Source: Pterois miles (Eukaryota > Chordata > Actinopteri > Perciformes > Scorpaenidae). Taken from it: a stretch of DNA of 64,000 bases. Shown here piece by piece: positions 55,986 to 64,000 of this stretch (positions are counted from its first letter, which is position 1; every line of letters starts with the position of its first letter). Position numbers and translations under genes: made by a program. The stretch spans positions 2,995,001-3,059,000 of the forward strand of contig CAMQGK010000038.1 of the NCBI GenBank assembly GCA_947000775.1, in the 5' to 3' direction. Below the pieces are notes generated by a model. That model ran no database searches and was not told the DNA's origin. It worked only from the letters and a program-made list of their open reading frames with translations.

Positions 55986-56804
55986 ACTTTCCAGTTCATC
56001 TCCAACAAGCCTACACACACAGGTAAGAACACAGGTAACACACACTAGAGGCTGAAGGTGAATGAAGGTGATAAAGTCAGAGTTTCCTGCAGATCAGCTG
56101 TGTTTTACTCAAAATGTTTCAGCAGCGAAAACAAAAGAAATCGTTTCTCATCATTATCAAATTGTATAAAAGTGTAAAGAAAAAAAAAACACAAATAGAG
56201 TTTGTGACAGAAAGTGAAGAATTACTTTTAAACTCTATCTGGCTGGTTAACTTCATGATGTACCTGTCTGTATAAAAACAGTCCTGGTTCACCTGCACAG
56301 GTGTCTCCACTCACTGAGTCTGATTAGACCTCTCTGCTGTTAGTGGACAGTAATCAGACAAATGACAACACCTGAGAGGGTCTGCACGGACTGCTGGAAG
56401 CACACTGATCATGATGACGACGACGGTGATGATGATGATGATGATGATGAATACTTCATAGAAAGTGTTCGTGCTTGAGAAGTTGTCTAAATGTTTTATA
56501 CCATACCATACTGCATACTACAAAGGGATGACGTATACCGTACTGTACACTGTATAATGCATTCCACGTATACAGATATTTTTAAAATGGATATTTTCGG
56601 CTCAGTTTAAAAAAAAATAGTTTTACAAAAATATTTAGCCAAACTGCCAAAGATAGAAAGGAAACATTACGAAGGAAGAAGAGTCAAATCTTTGTTTTAA
56701 AAAGCCGAATGTGCCCTGAATCCAAACATTGTGGTGTTACTTCTCTTTGAGTTTGGTTTTTATGGTAGTAAAACTAATGCAAACAGGTCTCAGATCAGTG
56801 TTCA
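55986..56804. other. Unique AT-rich DNA, no gene seen
   Basis: A short (GAT)n lies at 56424-56450. No supported coding or RNA feature. Confidence 0.45.
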
Positions 56805-57345
56805 GAGTCTGGACTCAGCATCCAGGAAATACACCAACATATCCAGAGTAGCGTCTACGAGCAGGACAGCAAACAGTCAGGAAATACATCAACAGATCCA
56901 GAGTAGCATTTACAAGTAGGACAACAGACAGCATTAGGAAATACACCAAAAAAATCCGGGGTTGCATCTACAAGCAAGACAATAAACAGGCAGGAAATAC
57001 AGCACCAGATCCAGACTAGTGGCTACAAGCAGGACAACAAAACGGCATCAGGAAATACACCAACAGATCCAGAGTAGCATCTACAAGCAGGTCAACAAAA
57101 CGGCATCAGGAAATACACCAACAGATCCAGAGTAGCATCTACAAGCAGGTCAACAAAACTGCATCAGGAAATACACCAACAGATCCAGAGTAGCATCTAC
57201 AAGCAGGTCAACAAAACGGCATCAGGAAATACACCAACAGATCCAGAGTAGCATCTACAAGCAGGTCAACAAAACTGCATCAGGAAATACACCAACAGAT
57301 CCAGAGTAGCATCTACAAGCAGGACAACAAACAGGCAGAGCAACA
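56805..57345. repeat. 58-bp minisatellite
   Basis: Units read GGCATCAGGAAATACACCAA, CAGATCCAGAGTAGCATCTA and CAAGCAGGTCAACAAAAC. The four units at 57050-57290 are nearly identical and the outer ones decay. Confidence 0.93.
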
Positions 57346-58599
57346 CAGCAGCAAACAGACAGAACGCAGAGAGAGTTTTATTGTTAATATATTATTATTT
57401 GGTCAGGAAACAGCTGCAGTTATCAGCCAAAATGCCCATAATAGAGTTTTTGAAAGCAGATTTGGGGATAAAATTGTCTAATTTTAGTGTTTTTTGCAGA
57501 GAAACATTGAGACACATGAAACATACTTTAATCTGCACATTCATCATAAGCAGCCGTAATAATCATGAGGAGGTGTTGGCAGATGAAACACACACCACTG
57601 ATCCACCATCAGCTCACACAGCATCAGCGTGACCAAAGCTAAGTGGCGAGCAGCAGCTCCAGACTCACCACTAATCTCTCTATGACTCATCCGTCAGCCG
57701 CCACACAGCGACACACACCTTCCAGACACAGATAACCCTCTGCGGTGGTTCCTTAAGCTTCGGGACAATCACAGTCTTTAGTGGCCACGGCGTCGTGCCG
57801 CCCGCCCGGCTACCGACGCTAACCGCCTTACAGCTGTGGCTTTGTAAATCCAAAGCCTCGGGCCTCGCCGAGAGCCAGACGAGGCTTTTGTGGCATGTGA
57901 AGCAACTGCTGGTGTGTTTAGGCCTTTCCTGTCACCCCAAAACACACACACACTGGAACAACAAACATTATTCTATCAGCTCGGACATTTGGACCGATCC
58001 AGAACACAGAACAATGAGCCTGCTGGCCAGCCAGCTGTCACACTCTGTTTCAGAAATGCCTCTGGCTCTGCTCCGTCCTTCATTTTGGTTTTCATGAAAC
58101 AAGAATATAGAAAGCACACACACATCCTTCACTGTCAGTGTGTGGAGCCACCAGGCTGCCACAGAGCTAAAATAGCTGGATGGGCATCTCTACTGTAATG
58201 AGTATATAATGATCACTAAAGCTGGGCATACACTGTACCGTTTTAGAGATGCTGTTGTGTAATTCCTACTGCTACTATACGAATGGATCATTTACGATGT
58301 AAAGCCAAAGCTCACGACCCGAGTGATCACACTGTACGGTCCCATCGTCTCCTGGACCGTACGTCAACGTGGGCGCCATATTGGACCTGACCAGACTGGC
58401 CTCTAACCCTATAATAGTGAACGAGGGAGCTGCTGTTTTTCTGGATTAAAAGCTACAGAGCTCAATTATCCAGATTAAGTAACCGGAGACTAAACTATTG
58501 CTCTACTCCTCATAGATCATAAACTCTTTAATATAATAACGACTGGTTGAAACTGGAAAAAATGGAGAAATGTATAGTGCTTTTTATCTGTTTATCTAT
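57346..58599. other. Mostly unique DNA, no gene seen
   Basis: 57770-58180 is balanced to GC-rich and carries overlapping frames of about 100 codons in two plus frames and one minus frame, without any domain I recognise. At 58215-58365 AAAGCTGGGCATACACTGTA and ATCACACTGTACGGTCCC suggest the ends of a decayed DNA transposon known to me from fish sequences; this is a guess. Confidence 0.4.
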
Positions 58600-58780
58600 G
58601 TATACACAGTATGTCTACGTATATACTGTTTCTATGTATATACAGTATGTCTATATACATACATCTATGTACAGTATATACAATATTTCTCTGTATATAC
58701 TGTAGGTCTATGTATATACAGTATGTCTATATACATACATCTATGTACAGTATGTACAATATTTCTCTGTATATACTGTC
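58600..58780. repeat. 76-bp AT-rich tandem repeat with nested palindromes
   Basis: Two copies of a 76-bp unit (TATGTATATACAGTATGTCT ... TTCTCTGTATATACTGTA) plus a partial first copy. TATATACAGTA and TACTGTATATA are inverted repeats inside each unit. Confidence 0.9.
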
Positions 58781-58789
58781 AAGGTATAA

Positions 58790-59298
58790 AATGCTTCTGT
58801 GTTTGGAACAAAGAGAGTTATCGGCCTGTGTGATGTGATGCTGCCGTCCTTATGTAAGGGACATAAGAGCTACGTAAGCCAGCAGACAGACAGAGAGACA
58901 GACAGATGGAGGGTGAAACCACCATCAGTTACAGAGCCCGTCTTCGTCCTCGCCTTGTCTCTGCTCCCTCCTGGATCTGTGGTTTCCTGCTGAGCGTCTG
59001 CAGCGTCTGATAACATCTCCTCTGCGCTGGACTTCCTCCATCACTCACTACTGGAAATAAAGATGCTGTAACACTGAAGGTGTTGTTCAACCTGAGGGAG
59101 CTGCTTCTGAGGCCTCCCGCTTCACCTTTCACCAACCACACTTCATATATACGTACATTTATACGGTTTACATTAGATGAGTGCATCTCTCTCTCTCCAT
59201 CTATGCACAGTTTATAAACTATATACAGTATATACAGCTTTGTTGAATATTCTGATTGCTCAATAATGGTGTTCTGCAGTTTATTTCTTTATAACATC
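58790..59298. other. Unique DNA, no gene seen
   Basis: No supported feature. Confidence 0.4.
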
Positions 59299-60668
59299 AT
59301 TGCTATGTATAACTGACCATTAAGATAAGATAAGATAAGATGAACCTTTATTAATCCCCGGGGGGAAATTCGGGTGTCATAGCAGCATCAACACAGTACA
59401 GATAAATACAGTATAGTAAAAAGTAAAAGAGAAGGTGCAATGAAGAAAACTGACAATAAAATAAATAAGTGTATTACTATGTATAACAGATCATGGCTAT
59501 ATATAACAGACCGCTGCGATGTATAACAGACCGTTACTATGTATAACAGACTGTTTTTATGTATAACAGACTGTTTCTATGTATAACAGACCGTTGCTAT
59601 GTATAACAGACTGTTACTATGTATAACAGACTGTTTCTATGTATAACAGACCATTGCGATGTATGACAGACCGTCGCTCTGTATAACAGACCCTAGCTTC
59701 CTATAACAGACCGTTGCTATGTATAACAGACTGTTACTATGTATAACAGACTGTTTCTATGTATAACAGACCATTACTATGTATAACAGACCGTTGCTAT
59801 GTATGACAGACCGTCGCTCTGTATAACAGACCCTAGCTTCCTATAACAGACCGTTGCGATGTATAACAGACTGTTACTATGTATAACAGATTGTTTCTAT
59901 GTATAACAGACCATTACTATGTATAACAGACCGTTGCTATGTATGACAGACCGTCACTCTGTATAACAGACCCTAGCTTCCTATAACAGACCGTTGCTAT
60001 GTATAACAGACCCTAGCTACCTGTAACAGACCGTTGCTATGTATAACAGACCGTTGCTACGTATAACAGACCGTTGCTATGTATAACTGACCGTTGCTAT
60101 GTATAACTGACCGTTGCTACATATAACAGACCGTCGCTCTGTATAACAGACCCTAGCTACCTATAACAGACCCTAGCTACCTATAACAGACCGTTGCTAT
60201 GTATAACAGACCCTAGCTACCTATAACAGACCGTTGCTATGTATAACAGACCCTAGCTACCTGTAACAGACCCTAGCTACCTATAACAGACCGTTGCTAT
60301 GTATAACAGACCCTAGCTACCTATAACAGACCGTCGCTCTGTATAACAGACCCTAGCTACCTATAACAGACCATTGCTATGTATAACAGACCCTAGCTAC
60401 CTATAACAGACCATTGCTAGGTATAACAGACCCTAGCTACCTATAACAGACCGTTGCTATGTATAACAGACCCTAGCTACCTATAACAGACCGTTGCTAT
60501 GTATAACAGACCCTAGCTACCTATAACAGACCGTTGCTATGTATAACAGACCCTAGCTACCTATAACAGACCGTCGCTCTGTATAACAGACCCTAGCTAC
60601 CTATAACAGACCGTTGCTATGTATAACAGACCCTAGCTACCTGTAACAGACCGTTGCTATGTATAACA
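59299..60668. repeat. 20-bp minisatellite with 40-bp higher-order unit
   Basis: Two unit types, CCGTTGCTATGTATAACAGA and CCCTAGCTACCTATAACAGA, are both 20 bp. From about 60140 to 60660 they mostly alternate, giving a 40-bp dimer. From 59580 to 60000 a longer block of about 120-140 bp with CTGTTTCTATG and CGTCGCTCTG variants is repeated three times. One array unit lies left of the inserted LINE tail (59299-59320). Confidence 0.93.
59321..59475 (-). mobile_element. 3' tail of a non-LTR retrotransposon, inside the array
   Basis: On the minus strand it ends CACCCGAATTTCCCCCCGGG, ATTAATAAAGGTTCATC and a (TTATC)n tail, the usual form of a teleost LINE 3' end. It is 5'-truncated to about 150 bp, as expected for LINE insertion. 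The 3' end GAATTTCCC...ATTAATAAAGG resembles the 3' end of the SINE family at 1214, 16244 and 61608. Confidence 0.8.
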
Positions 60669-61607
60669 GACTATGGACACAGTTCTGATGTTGGACTCTG
60701 GAGTTTTTGTAGCATATTATCGATTTCTTCAGTATGTAGCCATGTAATAGGTGGTGTCATGTTTATTGCCCTGAAGTTGTTTATTTGTCCAGTAGTTTAT
60801 TTTTCCATCAATTAAAATAAACTGTTAAAAAGATTAAAATAAGTGATCGTTGGTACTGATGGATCCATCAGGTTCTCCAGTTTCAGATGAGACTAGCATC
60901 TTCACTCTAGCTTTTAAACAGAAAAATAAGCCTAAAAATCACAAGTTGTGTGAGAAATTAGCGGTGTTAAAATTAATGTGTTAACAAGTTATTATCACAT
61001 TAACTCTGACATCTCTAATTTTAATTTACTGTCTCCTACTAAATAATGTTCCCATAGAACTGAACTGTATCATCAGTTATGTTTCGAGAGATGTTTGTTT
61101 TTGACGTATCATCAATGATCAGTCTGCGTAGGGAGGAGGTGTGAAATCAACAGTCAACACTGACTCATAACATAACAGATGTCCTTCTCTTAAGCCAAAC
61201 CGTGATGTTTTACTAAACTTAACCAAGTTTTAGTTTAGTTTTGACTCCATTCTCAACGTTAATTGTGTGTTTAAATTATGACTGTACTCCAGGATACGTA
61301 GGATACGTAGCTGAGGATTTCAGGGTTTGTCAGTTTCAAGACAAATAAAACAAGACAAAAGTGAATGAAATATGTGGGTGTGATGATGCTAGTCTCTAAC
61401 GGGGCTAATGAATGAATGAATAACGTTAGCATGAAGCTGGAGCTCAGTCACAACCTTTATATTCTGCATCAGACAGAAACTCTTTTCTGAAAACTTGAAT
61501 GACAGATGTAAAGCTTCAAAGTTGTGTAACCGTGATTACAGTCAGGTAGTATCTATTTTTATATGCTAAAATAATATAAGTATTTAAATGATGAAAAACT
61601 GCAGTCT
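60669..61607. other. Unique AT-rich DNA, no gene seen
   Basis: A fragment at 60848-60900 is the inverted partner of 3670-3718. ACTCCAGGATACGTAGGATACGTAG is a small local duplication at 61287. Nothing else supported. Confidence 0.45.
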
Positions 61608-61852
61608 GGGATGGGTCAAGACCAACCATTTTCTGGAGAGGTGCAGTTTCCTTTTGACGGATGAGATGCCCCTAAAACAGAACCCCAACTGCTCTGGGCG
61701 CTTGTCCGGAGCAGCCCCCTCACTCTGACATCTCTCCATTGACGTATGTATATGTACTGTGTGAACAACAGAGTGTAAAACTGAATTTCCCCACTGTGGG
61801 ACTAATAAAGGAATATCTTCTTCTTCTTCTTCTTCTTCTTCTTCTTCTTCTT
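61608..61852 (+). mobile_element. tRNA-derived SINE, 5'-truncated and diverged
   Basis: Matches the body and 3' end of 1214-1552: CTGGAGAGGTGCAGTTTCC, CCAACTGCTCTGGGCGCTTG, CAGCCCCCTCACTCTGACAT and GGGACTAATAAAGG with a (CTT)n tail of about 37 nt. The tRNA-like head with both promoter boxes is missing and the body has internal losses. Confidence 0.85.
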
Positions 61853-63184
61853 TATAGGACTGTAGTTCTGCATGTGAGACGCTGACTGGACATGACAGAG
61901 ACAAGTTTACGGCCTCTGACTGTGAACCTGAACAGAATCAGCATAGGATTTCCTCACTGTTGATCTTGTAAAAGGGTCTCTTCTTTGGTTTAGTGTGGCA
62001 CTGAGCAGTAGATTTCCCATAATGCAACTGGATACTGCGTCAGGATATATCTGAGTGTCAAAAGTCCTCAGTCAGGACGTTTCAGACTCTCTGAACAGGT
62101 TAAAGCAGATTTCTTACAAGACTTCAGCCTGAGAACATGTTTCTGTATTAAATACAGTCATTAGATGACCTTTGACCTTGTCCCCAGTGTCCAGGATCAG
62201 TAAACTTCAGATTGTGGATTGTAAGGACCTGGATCCGTTCTGGTTTCTGTTTGTGTGCAAGTGTAGATTCCAAGGTGGATCATTAGAACTGGCGTCAAGC
62301 GAGCGTTAAATCTGATCTGAAGTCTGGACTCCCTCATTGCTTTAATAATTGTAGAACAACAGAGAGACTCTTAACTGGACAGGTTTCTGTAGTCCTGCAG
62401 TCCTCTGGAGGCTTCGCTGACCTCTGACCTCTCCTCAGCTGCTGCCTCTCTGACGTGCACATCTGACAAACAGCAAGTATTTTTCTTGGTTACATTTCAG
62501 CGGTGTGCGTCTGTATGAACGATGTTAATGATTGAATGTGTGGAGGGGGTCCAGAGCTGACGGAGGCCCTCCAGAAACCTCCACGCTCTGCTTGTCCCCC
62601 CCAGGCTCCGTCTCACGTTACAGAGCTGAGAGTCCGCGGTCCAGTCAGTCAATAAAGAAAAGACAGAAGCACAACAGGCAGGACCGAGTTACACTGCGTT
62701 ATCATGTATTTACCCCGCCTCAGTACACCCGGAGTCTGACTGACAGCACGTCACCATGTTTTATCTCTTCCCAGTGGTGGACTCTTGATTGGCTGAAACC
62801 AGACAGGAGGCTCCCGATTGGCAGAATTTTGGCAGATGTCATTTGGGCACCACCCATATAATCAGCTGTGCCGCTCATCCTATAAATACATGATCCTTAC
62901 AAGTTGGACAACATTGTGAAGGTAAATAAACAGGCTTTCCAACCACATAAAATACAATGACAATTAGCATTGTAACATCAGAGAATACACCAAACACTAA
63001 TCTAACAACTTTATATATATATAATATTATCACACAAAATATAATCGTTTTACTTCTACTATATTTAACATATATCTATGAGGAGAAGACTATATTTACT
63101 GGATTTAATCACAATATGAACAAATATTCCTGCTCAGTCTCATCAGGTCATGAAATAATCTCTAAATTTATTTAATTATTTAAT
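61853..63184. other. Unique DNA, no gene seen
   Basis: A 109-codon plus frame (62532-62861) has no domain I recognise. 62930-63184 is very AT-rich. Confidence 0.4.
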
Positions 63185-63520
63185 TATTTATTTCATAGAC
63201 TCAAACATACGTTTTTTTCTGTGACTCAGCACTCTCAGCAATGCATTTTTCACATGTTTTCCTACGAATGTCCAACAACACATGACGCGCATGTCAACTT
63301 CTGCTCCAGTCTTTTCAAAATAAAACTCCTTAGTTAGGTGTAGTAACAGATGGTGGTTTGGGTTAAAATAACTTCAGTACAGAAGTTACATCAGCGTAAA
63401 CTTCTGGTTTCAGAGGGGCCATGAACAGATGTCTGCTGGTGACAGTCTGGTGGTTGTACCCCACATCCACCCAGACCTCCTCCCTACATGCCGTTCACCG
63501 CTCTATACTTCCTGGTTCAT
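63185..63520 (-). repeat. Dispersed repeat family X, minus-strand copy
   Basis: The reverse complement runs AACCAGGAAGTATAGAGCGG, TGAACGGCATGTAGGGAGG, GGTCTGGGTGGATGTGG, CTTCTGTACTGAAGTTATTTT and AGGAGTTTTATTTTGAAAAG, then ATGTGTTGTTGGACATTCG. It aligns with 46735-47110. It is the best guide, with that copy, to the full element. Confidence 0.8.
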
Positions 63521-64000
63521 GATAACCTGCTCTATAACAAAGATGCTCTATAACAAAGATGACACATTTCAAACTGCCAATGGTTTGTGTGACACTGAAG
63601 ACTTCTGCCCAAGCCCCTGAACAGCCTCTCATGCTTTTAATACTACGTTACTGCTCTGACCATTGAATAACGCTGCTGATGGGTTTAAATTGGAGTTGGT
63701 TGAATGCCCGGTTCATCACATACTCTTGATAAAGGGCGCCTCCATACATCGAGGGGTGTTAACCACACAGCGGTATTTGACGAGTTGGGAGTGAGAACAG
63801 GTTGCTGCTTTAGGAGTTTGCTCTAAGTTGCAGTTATTAATTGGGGGCGGCTGTAGACATATCAACATCTAGTTGGTATTTGTGTGATATGTAGGATTAG
63901 TTCAGCGCTTAGCTGGTCTTGATTCTGTTTGTTGTCCTGGTGAAGTTCAGAGGTCAGAGGTCACTGTGAGTGCTTTAGCGTGCTGCTGCAGGCGTGCTGC
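63521..64000. other. Unique DNA to the window edge, no gene seen
   Basis: GGGGGCGGCTGTAG at 63843 resembles a SINE start but the following sequence does not match, so it is not called. Confidence 0.4.

Noticed and set aside
63843..63900. Fourth or fifth SINE start (GGGGGCGGCTGTAG)
   Set aside because: Similarity ends after 14 bases; the promoter boxes and body are missing.

Overview
The window looks like non-coding nuclear DNA of a ray-finned fish, probably a spiny-rayed teleost. The evidence is several SINE and other dispersed repeat types that I recognise from teleost genomes, long (CA)n, (TG)n and (TC)n microsatellites, a vertebrate-type tRNA-Lys gene, a Tc1/mariner relic, a solo LTR and a very high load of minisatellites. 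I found no protein-coding gene I can support. The open frames are short, have no recognisable domain, or are the passive translation of tandem repeats whose period is close to a multiple of three. The strongest functional gene is tRNA-Lys(CTT) at 16151-16223.

Layout. 0-4.9 kb: a complete tRNA-derived SINE, a CTG-rich minisatellite and fragments of dispersed repeats. 4.9-14 kb: a nearly continuous run of unrelated minisatellites, one split by a clean solo LTR with 5-bp target duplications. 14-18.7 kb: mostly unique DNA with tRNA-Lys, a second SINE directly behind its terminator, and a hAT-like fragment. 18.7-24.7 kb: five more arrays, including an 11-bp array with phased A-tracts and a 48-bp array with no detectable length variation. 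24.7-34.3 kb: mostly unique DNA with a Tc1/mariner fold-back element, a 21-bp array and an AT-rich block that could be a conserved non-coding element. 34.3-43 kb: more arrays and the first copy of a segmental duplication carrying a SINE. 43-48.7 kb: a minus-strand SINE, the second copy of the duplication (without the SINE), and a mosaic of dispersed repeats. 48.7-64 kb: microsatellites, a 22-G run, four larger arrays, and a LINE 3' tail inserted in a 20-bp array.

More than twenty unrelated tandem arrays together cover roughly a quarter of the window (my sum, about 16-17 kb). Mobile elements sit inside at least two of them, so those arrays predate the insertions. The duplicated block at 39.5-40.7 and 46.8-47.75 kb gives a filled and an empty site for one SINE. 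No telomere repeat, CRISPR, operon or protein system is visible. The interest here lies in genome architecture: array birth and higher-order structure, a fold-back transposon, repeat mosaics, and a possible new dispersed repeat family.
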